Shown here: piece by piece, positions 52,808 to 61,393 of the stretch | Layout of the letters: the number at the start of each line of letters is the position of its first letter | Position numbering within the stretch: the first letter of the stretch is position 1 | Assembly (NCBI RefSeq): GCF_002850745.1 | Contig: NZ_KZ559471.1 | Coordinates: forward strand, 349,091-413,090 | Length of the DNA stretch: 64,000 nucleotides | DNA from: Nonomuraea indica | Lineage (GTDB): Bacteria > Actinomycetota > Actinomycetes > Streptosporangiales > Streptosporangiaceae | Direction of reading: 5' to 3' | The notes under the pieces: model-generated | What the model was told of the DNA's origin: nothing | Databases searched by the model: none | Seen by the model: the letters and a program-made list of their open reading frames with translations, nothing else | Made by a program: the position numbers and the translations under genes

Positions 52808-52919
52808 TGTCAACGCAGTCTGTCGATTCCGCAAAGCGGGCGCAAGCCGTTCAGGAGGGGAGAGTTCGACTAGTCTGGAGGGCTGTCGGGACCTTTCCGC
52901 CTACCTGGAGCACGCCTAC

Positions 52920-54221
52920 ATGGACTGGCTGTACGTCGCGGGGATCGGCATCTTCTTCGTCGGGCTGATGGCCTCCATCGCGCTGCACGAGCTGGGTCAC
53001 CTGGTGCCGGCCAAGCGCTTCGGCATCCGCGTGCCGCAGTACATGGTGGGCTTCGGCCCCACCGCGTGGTCCTTCCGCCGCGGCGAGACCGAGTACGGCA
53101 TCAAGTGGATCCCGCTCGGCGGCTACATCCGCATGATCGGCATGCTCCCGCCGCGCCCCGGTGACGACCCGACGCGGCTGCGCGGCTCCTCGACCGGCCC
53201 GTTCCAGGGGCTCATCGACTCCGCCCGGCAGGCCGCGCTCGAAGAGGTGCGGCCGGGCGACGAGGACCGCGTCTTCTACCGCAAGAAGTGGTGGCAGAAG
53301 GTCATCGTCATGTCCGGCGGCCCGCTGATGAACTTCGTGCTGGCCTTCGTGTTCTTCTCGATCCTGCTGGTCGGCATCGGCCTGCCCGTGAGCGCCCCCA
53401 TCGTCTCCCCCCAGACCAACACCTGCGTGATCCCGGTCGCCGAGAAGCGCGCCGACTGCCGGCCGGGCGACCGGCCCACGCCGGCCGCCAAGGCCGGCCT
53501 GAAGCCCGGTGACAGGCTCGTCTCGTTCGGCGGCCAGAAGATCGCCACCTGGGCCGACGCGACCCGGCTGATCCGCTCCCACGGCGCCGGCCCGGTGCAG
53601 ATCGGCATCGTCCGCGACGGCAGGCCCATGACGCTCCAGGCCACGCTCATCGCCGAGGACCGCCCCCGCCTCGACGACCCGAAGCGGACCGAGAAGGTCG
53701 GCTTCCTCGGCGTGATGCCGACGGAGGTCATGCAGAAGCAGAGCATGGGCCAGGTCGTCGGCTACATGGGCGAGCTGACCGGCCGCGTCGCCGTGTCGCT
53801 GGTCCGGCTGCCGGAGAAGATGGTCGGCGTGTGGAACGCCGCCTTCTCGGGCGCCGAACGCGACCCCGAGGGCCCGGTGGGCGTGGTGGGCGCGGGCCGG
53901 ATGGGCGGCGAGATCCTCGCCTCCGACCTGCCACCCGAGCAGAAGCTCGGGATCTTCATCAACCTGCTGGCCGGCTTCAACCTGGCCATCGGCATGTTCA
54001 ACCTCATCCCGCTGCTCCCGCTCGACGGCGGCCACATCGCCGGCGGCCTCTGGGAGGGACTCAAGCGCGGCTACGCCAAGGTCATGCGCCGCCCCGAGCC
54101 CGCCCACGTCGATATCGCCAAGGTGCTGCCCCTGACCTACGCGCTGGCCATCATGATGATCATCATGGCGGGGCTGCTGCTGTACGCCGACCTGTTCAAC
54201 CCGCTGCGGCTCACCGGCTGA
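52920..54221 (+). CDS. rip1: Site-2 intramembrane metalloprotease (Rip1/RseP, M50)
   Basis: The protein has 433 residues. The zinc motif HELGH is at residues 23-27 in the first membrane helix; the second metal ligand lies in FNLIPLLPLDGGHIAGG near residue 365. A PDZ domain sits between (KAGLKPGDRLVSFGGQKIATWADATRLIRSHGAGPVQIGI). It cleaves anti-sigma factors and other membrane substrates within the bilayer. In many actinomycetes this gene sits between dxr and ispG; neither is present here. The start is the ATG at 52920 just after TGGAG. Confidence 0.94.
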   Translation: MDWLYVAGIGIFFVGLMASIALHELGHLVPAKRFGIRVPQYMVGFGPTAWSFRRGETEYGIKWIPLGGYIRMIGMLPPRPGDDPTRLRGSSTGPFQGLIDSARQAALEEVRPGDEDRVFYRKKWWQKVIVMSGGPLMNFVLAFVFFSILLVGIGLPVSAPIVSPQTNTCVIPVAEKRADCRPGDRPTPAAKAGLKPGDRLVSFGGQKIATWADATRLIRSHGAGPVQIGIVRDGRPMTLQATLIAEDRPRLDDPKRTEKVGFLGVMPTEVMQKQSMGQVVGYMGELTGRVAVSLVRLPEKMVGVWNAAFSGAERDPEGPVGVVGAGRMGGEILASDLPPEQKLGIFINLLAGFNLAIGMFNLIPLLPLDGGHIAGGLWEGLKRGYAKVMRRPEPAHVDIAKVLPLTYALAIMMIIMAGLLLYADLFNPLRLTG

Positions 54222-54237
54222 CGGCCGGGCGCCCGCG

Positions 54238-54243
54238 TAGGGT
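54238..54243 (+). promoter_or_regulatory. -10 box of leaderless YjbR transcript
   Basis: TAGGGT lies 7 nt before the ATG at 54251. Confidence 0.65.
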
Positions 54244-54250
54244 CGTGTCC

Positions 54251-54604
54251 ATGGAGGACCCACTCGACCTGCTGCGCGGACTCTGCCTGGCCCTCCCCGA
54301 GACCACCGAACGGCTCAGCCACGGCGAGCCGACCTGGTTCGTCCGGGACAAGAAGGTGTTCGTCACCTTCGCCGACCACCACCACGACGACCGGCTCGCC
54401 TTCTGGTGCGCCGCCCCGGCCGGGCTGCAGGAGGAACTGGTGGCCGCGGACCCGCGCCGCTTCTTCCGCCCGCCGTACGTCGGACACCGCGGGTGGCTCG
54501 GCGTCCACCTGGACGTCGAGGTCGACTGGACGGAGGTCGCGGAGATCGTCAGGGACGCCTACCGCGTGGTCGCGCCCAGGTCCCTGGTCGCCCGCATGCC
54601 CTGA
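54251..54604 (+). CDS. MmcQ/YjbR-family DNA-binding-like protein
   Basis: The protein has 117 residues. LRGLCLALPETTERLSHGEPTWFVRDKKVFVTF followed by AFWCAAPAGLQEELVAADPRRFFRPPYVGHRGWLGVHLD is the CyaY-like MmcQ/YjbR signature; the GEPTWFVR and GWLGVHLD blocks are diagnostic. A double-wing DNA-binding role has been proposed for the family. The start is fixed by the leaderless -10 box; it lies 29 nt after rip1. Confidence 0.92.
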   Translation: MEDPLDLLRGLCLALPETTERLSHGEPTWFVRDKKVFVTFADHHHDDRLAFWCAAPAGLQEELVAADPRRFFRPPYVGHRGWLGVHLDVEVDWTEVAEIVRDAYRVVAPRSLVARMP

Positions 54605-54697
54605 CCGGCCGGGCCGTGGGAGACACGGTGCCGTCCGTGGACGGCGATTCGTGCAGAGCATGCACACGCCCTGCACGGAATCGCCGCAACCGGTGCC

Positions 54698-54703
54698 TAT
54701 GAT
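54698..54703 (+). promoter_or_regulatory. -10 box of leaderless membrane-protein transcript
   Basis: TATGAT, near consensus, lies 7 nt before the GTG at 54711. Confidence 0.65.
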
Positions 54704-54710
54704 CACCCCC

Positions 54711-55290
54711 GTGCCCACAGACACCGTCGCCACGCCATGGCGTCCCAGCCGGTCGGCGGCGCTCGCCCCTCCGACGCTGGCGTCCCTGGTCACCGGCTAC
54801 GCGACGAGCATCCCGGGCTCCAACGTGTCCTTGCTGGGGGCGAGCGCCGTCTTCTGGGCGATCGTCGGCCTGGCCTGGCTGTGCACGCTCGCCCGCATGC
54901 TGTTCAGGCCAGGCCGCCTGGCCCTGTTGCGGCGCGCCTGGCAGGTGTGGGCCCTGCCTCCCCTGATCGTCGTGCTGACCGGAGGCCTGCTGTACCTCGA
55001 CGCACCCATGCTGGCCCGCTTCACCCTGTCCCGCCCCGCGCTCGACGCCGCCGCCCGGACCGTGTCACAGGGCGGGCCGCTGCCCCGCGACGACGAGTGG
55101 ATCGGCCTGTTCCCGGTGGAAGGGGCGGAGCGCATTCCCGGCGGACTCTTCTTCGCCGTCGAAGGGGCGGGTCTCATCGGGTCCACCGGCTTCGCCTACA
55201 GCCCGGATGGCGAGCCGCCGCAGGTCGGCGGCGAGGAAGCCTACGCCCACCTGCACGGCCCCCTGGTACACCTGGTGGCAGGACATCTGA
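54711..55290 (+). pseudogene. Two-helix membrane protein with a frameshift near its end
   Basis: From the GTG at 54711 the frame encodes two membrane segments (SNVSLLGASAVFWAIVGLAWLCTL and WQVWALPPLIVVLTGGLLYLDAPML) and an extracytoplasmic domain ending GGLFFAVEGAGLIGSTGFAYSPDGEPPQ and then YAHLHGP. At a run of five C (55259-55263) the natural continuation, WYTWWQDI and stop at 55290, is in another frame; as written the frame instead runs on to 55553 through text without family character. One extra C would explain this. The GSTGFAYSPxG block is familiar from actinomycete membrane proteins of unknown role. Whether the shift is real or a sequence error cannot be told. Confidence 0.55.
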
Positions 55291-55657
55291 CGGCGACCTC
55301 TCATGACGGGCCGGACGACCACGTCCTGGATACGAGACACGCCGGGACACTCCGCACCGGCACGCAGACGTTCACCGCCGCTGCCCGGTGCGCCGGCGGC
55401 GCCGCCCGCTCCACCGCCACCCTCCTGACACGCCACGGCACGCGCACATCGACCCGCTCGCGGAATGCGCTGGAGGTAGTGGCGGAGGGGCGTATTCAGA
55501 GTGTGGGAATTCTCGTCACTCGAGGGCGCTGTAGCCCCAGGGCTCCGGCGTAGTGGATATTTGTCCGGTTTCTCGGCCATGCGAGGTCCAGAACGGTGAG
55601 GGTGCGGGTGGTGGGCTGCCGGCCCGCACGCCGACGCGCTGATCGTGGCCGCGGACC
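55291..55657. other. Gap without a recognisable gene
   Basis: About 370 bases between the frameshifted gene and the convergent membrane protein. An open frame runs on to 55553 on the forward strand and another on the reverse strand, but neither is recognisable. GAGTG-N13-CACTC around GAATTC (about 55499-55521) is a weak inverted repeat. Confidence 0.4.
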
Positions 55658-56353
55658 TCACCAACTGCCCTGGAGGAGGAGCAGGAACGGCGGGATGGGG
55701 TTCGCCACGGTGGTCACGTTGGCCGCCACGACCCCCAGCGCGGCCACGGCCAGCACCGCCGTGAGCAGGCTGAGCCACCGACGCCGGCGCCACACCACCA
55801 CCGACAGGCCGATGAGGACGGCTGCCAGGAGGCCGACCAGTACGGCCTTCACCACGTGCCAGCGCACATACTCGTCGAGCATCACGTCCAGGGCGGGCGA
55901 CACCGGGCCGTTCTCAAGCTGGTCGCGGACCTGGGCCTGGACGGCGGCCAGATCGGCGTCGGCGGGTCCGGACGCCAGAATCGGCAGTAGCGTGCCGAAG
56001 GGCGACACGGCCCCCTGGGCGTTGGCGATCAGCAGCACCGCCGCGGCGAGCGCGAGCGCCCCGATCGGCAACCGGAACCGCCGGAGCCGGACGGCGAGTG
56101 TCACCAGCACCGTGAGCAGCGGCAGTGCGATCACCATCCGCGCCAAGTAGTAGCGGAACTGGTGGTCGACGAGGTGCTGGAGGTCGGGCGGGAAGTCCGG
56201 ACCGCCTGAGGCGCAGTAGGCGACAAAGGCGCGCGGGAAGTCGTCAAGCCGGCCGGGGCCCAGCAGCGGCGGGGCGAGGAAGAACGCGGCGGCCAGGAGA
56301 ACGGCCATGGTGAGGAGCCCGGCGTCACGCCGCCGGGCGGTGGTGGTGATCAA
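55658..56353 (-). CDS. Four-helix membrane protein downstream of two-component genes
   Basis: The protein has 231 residues with hydrophobic segments LLTMAVLLAAAFFLAPPLL, MVIALPLLTVLVTLAV, IGALALAAAVLLIANAQG, VLVGLLAAVLIGLSVVV and LTAVLAVAALGVVAANV. I do not recognise a family. The start is a TTG at 56353 with AGGAG 6 nt upstream and 9 nt after the response-regulator stop. As the last gene of the kinase-regulator operon it may be the sensor's partner or the target of regulation. Confidence 0.7.
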   Translation of the reverse strand: MITTTARRRDAGLLTMAVLLAAAFFLAPPLLGPGRLDDFPRAFVAYCASGGPDFPPDLQHLVDHQFRYYLARMVIALPLLTVLVTLAVRLRRFRLPIGALALAAAVLLIANAQGAVSPFGTLLPILASGPADADLAAVQAQVRDQLENGPVSPALDVMLDEYVRWHVVKAVLVGLLAAVLIGLSVVVWRRRRWLSLLTAVLAVAALGVVAANVTTVANPIPPFLLLLQGSW

Positions 56354-56362
56354 AGGGGACTC

Positions 56363-57013
56363 CTAGTCGGATCGGCTGCGCAGGTAGGCGAGCACGGCGA
56401 GGACCCGCCGGTTGGTGTCGTCGCTGACCGGCAGGTTCAGCTTGGTGAGCACGTTGCCGATGTGCTTGGCGACACCGGCCTCGGTCAGGGAGAGGAGCCG
56501 GGCGGCGGCCGCGTTCGAGTGCCCCTGAGCGACCAAGGCGAGGACCTCGCGTTCGCGGGCGGAGAGCTTTTTGAGCGGGTCGCGGCGGTGCTGCATCAGC
56601 TGCCGTACGACCTCGGGATCGACCACCGTGCCGCCCTCGGCCACCCGGCGGAGCTGCCCGGCGAACTCGGCCACATCGCCGATGCGGTCTTTGAGCAAGT
56701 AGCCGATGGACCGGCCGGAACCCGAGGCGAGCAGTTCCCCGGCGTAGCTGTGCTGCACGTACTGGCTGAGGGCGACCACCGCGAGACTGGGATCCTCGGT
56801 GCGCAGCGCGACGGCCGCCCGCAGCCCTTCGTCGGTGTAGTCCGGCGGCATCCGGACGTCGGTGACCACGAGCTCCGGGCGGTGCTCGCGGACAGCGGCC
56901 AGCAACGCGGGGGAATCCCCGACCGCGGCCATGACCTCGACCCCGAACCGGGGCAGCATCGCGCTCAGCCCCTCCCTAAGCAGCACCGAGTCCTCGGCGA
57001 TCACAACGCGCAC
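56363..57013 (-). CDS. NarL/LuxR-type response regulator
   Basis: The protein has 216 residues. The receiver is complete: acidic pocket MRVVIAEDSVLLREG, phospho-Asp in LVVTDVRMPP, and GYLLKD with the conserved Lys. The LuxR domain is LSAREREVLALVAQGHSNAAAARLLSLTEAGVAKHIGNVLTKLNL. The GTG start at 57013 overlaps the kinase stop by 13 bases, so the two proteins are made in step. It should activate a promoter in response to the cognate kinase, possibly its own operon. Confidence 0.94.
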   Translation of the reverse strand: MRVVIAEDSVLLREGLSAMLPRFGVEVMAAVGDSPALLAAVREHRPELVVTDVRMPPDYTDEGLRAAVALRTEDPSLAVVALSQYVQHSYAGELLASGSGRSIGYLLKDRIGDVAEFAGQLRRVAEGGTVVDPEVVRQLMQHRRDPLKKLSAREREVLALVAQGHSNAAAARLLSLTEAGVAKHIGNVLTKLNLPVSDDTNRRVLAVLAYLRSRSD

Positions 57014-58242
57014 GGCAGCTCCACCCGCAGGATCGTCGGGCCGCCGACCGGACTCGACAACAGCAGCTGACCCCCGGCCGCGGCGGCCCGGTCGGCGAGC
57101 CCGGTCAGCCCGGATCCGCGGATGGGGTCGGCACCACCGTTGCCCTCGTCGCGGACCTCGACCAGCAGCCGGTCGGCCTTGCGCCGGACGGTAACGGTGA
57201 CCTCGGTAGCGGCGGCATGCTTCACAGCATTGGCAAGGGCCTCGGAGATCGCCGCATACGCGACCGACTCCACCTCCGCCGGGAGACGCGACGAGGCGAC
57301 GTCGACACGTACCTCAAGGGAACTCGCGGCGGCCAACTCCTCGACCGCGGCCCGCAGGCCCAGTTCCCGCAGCGTGCGAGGGCTGATGCCGCGAATCAGA
57401 TCACGCAGCTCGGCCATCAGCGTCTTGGCCTGGTCGTGCGCGGAGGCCATCGCGGCAGCGGCCGGCGAGGAAGGCGGCAGATCGAGCCGGGCCATCCCGA
57501 TCTGCATGGTCAGGGCGACCAGGCGCTGCTGGGCGATGTCGTGCAGGTCGCGCTCGATGCGCAGCCGCTCGGCGTCGAACGCGTGCACCAGCCGAGTCCG
57601 GGACCGGGCCACCTCGACCAGTTCCTCGGACGACTCCGGGTACAGCAGCATCCGGGCCAGCGCAGCGTGCGCCCCGCCGAACAGCGCGGTCAGGTAGAGC
57701 AGGACCGGGATCAGAAGCAGCCCGCCACTGGCCCGTCCGACGATGCCGCCCAGGGAGTCCATGACCGAAATTCGGTGCTCCACCGAGAACGGCGTCGAGA
57801 CGACGATCAGCCCGATGACCCCGAGCACCCCGAGCCACATCGGGCCGACGACGCCGAGCAGCACCACGGAGGCCACCGCCCGCCAGGCGGCCGGGTCGGT
57901 GTAGAGGTCGCTGAGGCGCCTGGGCGACAGCGGGGCATCGCCGACCAGCCGCAGCCGCCACCGTTCGGCCCGGGCCATCGCGAGCGCCAACCGCGGGCCG
58001 AGCAGTGCGAGCAGGCCAACCCCGACCAGCCCGAGGCTGGCCGCCACGATCAGATGGCCACTCGTACGCCCGGTGTAGAGCACTACGGCGGCCGAGAACA
58101 CCGGCGACAGCGGCACCGCCAGCAGGAGCCACAGAAAGCCGGCAGCCACCGCCGTCGTGGCGGCGTAGGCGAACCCGCGCCACGGCCAGGCCGAGACCAG
58201 GAACCGTCGCTCGGTCACCGACCGGAGCAGCGTGTCTGTCAT
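57001..58242 (-). CDS. HisKA_3-type sensor histidine kinase
   Basis: The protein has 413 residues. Several membrane segments occupy residues about 20-200. The dimerisation and phospho-His box is RIERDLHDIAQQRLVALTMQIGMARLDL. The ATPase domain has its N-box in AISEALANAVKHAAATEVTV and G-boxes in VRDEGNGGADPIRGSGLTGLADRAAAAGG. This is the NarX/DesK class that pairs with LuxR-type regulators, as here. The signal is unknown. TAACTT 6 nt before the ATG suggests a leaderless message; the CTAT repeat lies about 70 bp further upstream. Confidence 0.94.
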   Translation of the reverse strand: MTDTLLRSVTERRFLVSAWPWRGFAYAATTAVAAGFLWLLLAVPLSPVFSAAVVLYTGRTSGHLIVAASLGLVGVGLLALLGPRLALAMARAERWRLRLVGDAPLSPRRLSDLYTDPAAWRAVASVVLLGVVGPMWLGVLGVIGLIVVSTPFSVEHRISVMDSLGGIVGRASGGLLLIPVLLYLTALFGGAHAALARMLLYPESSEELVEVARSRTRLVHAFDAERLRIERDLHDIAQQRLVALTMQIGMARLDLPPSSPAAAAMASAHDQAKTLMAELRDLIRGISPRTLRELGLRAAVEELAAASSLEVRVDVASSRLPAEVESVAYAAISEALANAVKHAAATEVTVTVRRKADRLLVEVRDEGNGGADPIRGSGLTGLADRAAAAGGQLLLSSPVGGPTILRVELPCAL

Positions 58243-58248
58243 GCGCCC

Positions 58249-58254
58249 AAGTTA
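58249..58254 (-). promoter_or_regulatory. -10 box of leaderless kinase operon
   Basis: TAACTT on the reverse strand lies 6 nt before the ATG at 58242. Confidence 0.55.
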
Positions 58255-58312
58255 GGCGGCCGCCCACAACCTCCGACAGTGCGCTGGTTCGACTCTTGGG
58301 GTAGACCTAGCA

Positions 58313-58329
58313 CTATCTATCTATCTATC
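58313..58329. repeat. CTAT microsatellite
   Basis: Four copies of CTAT in a row (58313-58328), rare in DNA of this GC content. It lies between the kinase promoter and the recombinase remnant. Nothing else is visible in 58260-58520. Confidence 0.8.
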
Positions 58330-58520
58330 GGGCGGCGGTCCGGGACCGGGGAACGCCGCCCGGCCGCCCACGGCTCATGGGGCCCGCGGCCCAGCAACGC
58401 CGTCAACCCGGGCAGCCAGCCGTCCTCCATCGCGGCCCGCTCGGCCAACACACGTTCCAGTCTCTCCCAGACGTCGGAGCCCGAGTCCTGATTCGGATCG
58501 ATGCTTGCCTCCCTTCCGCG

Positions 58521-60058
58521 TCAGGTTGGTTGGCTGTAGCGGGCCCATCGACCGCCGGAGATCGTCGCCCACCGATCGACGGTTCCCGGAGCAAGTCCGA
58601 GAAGTCGGCCGATGGCGGGTGGCGGGAGCTGGCGAGCGTAGTCGAGCAGGGCACTGTTGCGATCCGGACGGGCGTCGATGCCAAGCTGAGTGATGCGGCG
58701 GGCCAAACTGGCGGGGTGGAGGGGCTGGCCGGGCCGGCGACCGGGAAATAGCCAGGTTCCGTCGTGGAGGTGGCGGGCAGTGCCATCGCTGCGCGGGTGG
58801 GAAGTCGGTTGATCAGCTCGGCAAGCGGGCCGGAGAGAACGACGTTCGTGGTGCCGAGGCTGAGCTCGGTACGTCCGTCGTCGCGATGGTGGACGTGGCC
58901 GCGGGTGAGTCGGGCTATCCGGCTGACCTGGTGAGCGAACAGCAAGACCAGGAGCGCGGCGACCTGGTCGGCGACTGGAAGGGCGTCTTCGTTCAGCAGG
59001 CGTCGTGCTTGTGCCCATCGATGGTCGTCGGGGGTGAACTGGGACGGCTCTGCCATGATCCTGGTGGGGATCTCCAGAAATGGCATGTTTCTGGTCTTGA
59101 TGGCCCTAGACCAGAAGACGCGGGTGCTGTTCGCGAGCCGAGAGCTAGCAAGCCAGGCGTCCAGGTCGGCCTGCCGGCAGTTGGCCAGGGTGCGGCCCCG
59201 GCGGCGCAAATGGGTGAGAAAACGGCTGGTGGCGGCGAGTCCGGCGCGCGCACGGGAGGCCGTTCCCGGCTGGAGTGGGGACCCGTTGAGGTGCCATTCC
59301 CACACGGTCAGCACGGTCCGCCGCCGCGGCGGCGACCCTTTCACCGCCTTCCCGAACTTCACATAGCAGGCGCCGTAACGCCCGAACTCCGGAGCTTTCG
59401 GGTTCCGGGAGAAATCCGCGAGGTCCAGTTGCGCGGCTTCCCTGCGCCGCAACCCCCACCCGTAGAGGACCTTGAACACGGTCGCGTCCCGGAACGCTGG
59501 CACCCACCCCTTCCGTCCCGCCGCCCGGATGCGCACTACCTGCTCATCGGCATAGTCGAAGAAGTCCTGTAGCTCCCGTCGGGTCAGTGCCCGCACCTCC
59601 GGCCGCCCTTCATATGGAGCGGAATGGGACGGCATGTTGTCTTCGTGACAGCTCTGAACCGGATGCGTTCCGAAGTACTCCAGGCACCGTTCCGCCCAGC
59701 CGTAACGGGTGTCGGTGATGTAGTCACAGAACATCGCGATCTGGTTGAGGTAGTTCCGGACCGTGGAGCGCGTCAACGCATCCGGCGCCGACAGCAGCTC
59801 CGTAGCCCAGTCCTCCACGTCCCCCGCAACCCACTCCCAGGGCGACGTCCCGGTGAACACAGCAAACCGGCGGACCAGATCAACCCGTGTTCGAATCGTC
59901 GAGGTCGCCAGCAGACGGGCCCGCTGCTGTCGCTCCCATCCAGCCAGCATTGCCTCGAACACAGCCTCTGCCGGGCGCAAGGGCACCACACCATCGGCCA
60001 GAACCAGATGAGCGGCCCCCTCCACAGCCACCCTTCTCACCCCAAACACCCCTCGCAT
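58521..60058 (-). pseudogene. Fused and frameshifted tyrosine-recombinase remnant
   Basis: Reading leftward from 60058, about 255 residues match the first part of a phage-type integrase: MLAGWERQQRARLLATSTIRTRVDLVRRFAVFTG (core-binding), then VFKVLYGWGLRRREAAQLDLADF with the first catalytic Arg. After TVLTVWEW the text changes to a second recombinase type (GRTLANCRQADLDAWLAS, PSQFTPDDHRWAQARRLLNEDALPVADQVAALLVLLFAHQVSRIARLTRGHVHH). Near 58790 the frame shifts: the natural ending WLFPGRRPGQPLHPASLARR to RWARYSQPT and stop at 58521 is in another frame. The HxxR and Tyr of the first enzyme are missing. It is a deletion fusion of two neighbouring recombinase genes and is surely inactive. Confidence 0.8.
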
Positions 60059-60068
60059 CAGATGCGAG
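60052..60068. repeat. Inverted repeat at the recombinase start
   Basis: CTCGCAT-N3-ATGCGAG lies across the first codons of the recombinase frame. The region 60040-60230 is clearly lower in GC than its surroundings and has no gene; it may be the old element's edge. Confidence 0.5.
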
Positions 60069-60221
60069 AAGGTGCCCGGAGAACAAGAAGGAAAGCAGCT
60101 CAGGGAACTCCAGGCGACATGACGAGGTCAGCAAGCCGAATCCTCAACACCAGGGCTACTGCCAGTACAAACGCCATCTCGACGTGTGGATATACATCAC
60201 CAGATGCAATATTCCCTAGTT

Positions 60222-61178
60222 TCAGTACATCGAGATGTGGACGTGGTCGAAGTGGTTCTCGGTGATGCTGCCCCGGTTGGACATGGGACTCCAGCCCGAG
60301 CCGTGGTTGATGCGCTGCTTCCAGATCACGTACTTGACGCCGAGCTTCGCCTTGTTCGCCACGGCCCACGCCGCGATGCGGTCGCCCAGCGCCTGGTTGG
60401 CGGTCGACGGCATGGTGCCGCCAGAGCTCATCATGAAGTCGCAGGCCCGGCCCAGCGGGTGCTCGCCGCTCGAACCCGAGCGGAAACAGCCGACGGTGAA
60501 CTGCAGCGCGAAGTTCCGCTTGATCAGGTCGCGCATCGCACGGGTGCGGGGAGTGATGTTGTCGGCCCCGGACGGCAGCTGCGGGGCCCAGCTGCCGTCC
60601 GGACGGCGGCCGGTGCTGACCGGGACGAGGTCTTCGAGCTTCTTCTCGATGTCGCCGATGACGTCCTCGGCCTCGTCACGCTGACCGGCCACGGTCGCCG
60701 TGTCGGTACGGATCTTGACGGCGAGGGCGGCGGCCTCGTCGGCGGCCTTCTTCCTCTCGTCCCGTACGGCGGCGAAGCCGTCGACCACCGCCTGCTGCTC
60801 GGCCAGGAGCTGCTCCAGCACCGCTGCGCCCGCGCCGTTGATCGGCAGCATGAACGTCGGCAGCGACCGGGTGCCGTCCTGGTAGCGCAGCTGCGCGATC
60901 TCGGTGACCTTCTTCTCGGCCTCGGCCAGGGCCTTCTCGGCGGCGGCGAGCCGCTTCTGGGCGGCCTTCGCGGCCTGCTGGGCCTTGGCCAGCTCGACCC
61001 GCTTGAGGTTGTACCTCTCGATGAGTCCGTCGACCTTGGTGTTGAGTTGCTTCAGCTCCGAGCGGAGCTTGGTCTCATCGGGCTTGGGCTTGGCCTGCAC
61101 AGGGGTCGCCGGGCTGGCGGCCACGAGAGCGGCGATGGTGAGACCGATGGCAAGACGCGCGGGGGACGCAGCCGCCAC
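60222..61178 (-). CDS. Secreted coiled-coil protein with peptidase-like C-terminal domain
   Basis: The protein has 318 residues. An N-terminal signal peptide (RLAIGLTIAALVAASPATPVQA, cut after AQA) leads to a long coiled coil (about residues 35-190, KLRSELKQLNTKVDGLIERYN and EKALAEAEKKV), as in RipC-like hydrolases. The C-terminal domain has GSSGEHPLGRACDFMMSSGG and ENHFDHVHIS, resembling the His/Asp metal site of M15/VanY-like domains (the ARB_07466-like group). It is probably a wall-remodelling factor outside the membrane. GTG start at 61178 with GAGAGGAAA upstream. A c-di-AMP riboswitch fills the leader, as for other actinobacterial wall hydrolases. Confidence 0.85.
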   Translation of the reverse strand: MAAASPARLAIGLTIAALVAASPATPVQAKPKPDETKLRSELKQLNTKVDGLIERYNLKRVELAKAQQAAKAAQKRLAAAEKALAEAEKKVTEIAQLRYQDGTRSLPTFMLPINGAGAAVLEQLLAEQQAVVDGFAAVRDERKKAADEAAALAVKIRTDTATVAGQRDEAEDVIGDIEKKLEDLVPVSTGRRPDGSWAPQLPSGADNITPRTRAMRDLIKRNFALQFTVGCFRSGSSGEHPLGRACDFMMSSGGTMPSTANQALGDRIAAWAVANKAKLGVKYVIWKQRINHGSGWSPMSNRGSITENHFDHVHISMY

Positions 61179-61196
61179 GTGGATTTCCTCTCCCTC

Positions 61197-61320
61197 TTGC
61201 CGACCGGGTTAGCTGACGGGTTCGGGAGGGAGTAGCGTTCCCCTACCACAGACGTGGATTCACCCCAGGTGCTTGGGTCCCCGGCTCGCGGGCGACGCGC
61301 CCGAGATTAGGCTTGGCGCA
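61197..61320 (-). ncRNA. Cyclic di-AMP riboswitch (ydaO/yuaA)
   Basis: On the reverse strand the conserved blocks of the ydaO class appear in order: GGGGACCCAAG, CCTGGGGTGAATCCAC, GTGGTAGGGGAACGCTAC, and CCCGTCAGCTAACCCGGTCGGC close to the 3' end. The element ends about 18 nt before the start codon of the coiled-coil hydrolase, with the ribosome-binding site immediately after it. The class senses c-di-AMP and usually turns wall-hydrolase genes off when it is bound. A hairpin GCACCGGCC-N5-GGCCGGTGC (61318-61340) lies at its 5' edge and may be part of it or the galT terminator. Confidence 0.88.
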
Positions 61321-61340
61321 CCGGCCTTTACGGCCGGTGC
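61318..61340 (-). terminator. Possible galT terminator
   Basis: GCACCGGCC (61318-61326) and GGCCGGTGC (61332-61340) form a perfect 9-bp stem with a 5-nt loop, 53 nt after the galT stop and just before the riboswitch. Confidence 0.5.
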
Positions 61341-61393
61341 GAAAGGGACATTAACAGTAAATCCAAGGTCATGCGAGCCTAAGTAGCAATCAA

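Noticed and set aside
59886-59894. GTTCGAATC, which resembles a tRNA T-loop or integrase attachment core
   Set aside because: It lies inside the recombinase remnant and no tRNA structure surrounds it.
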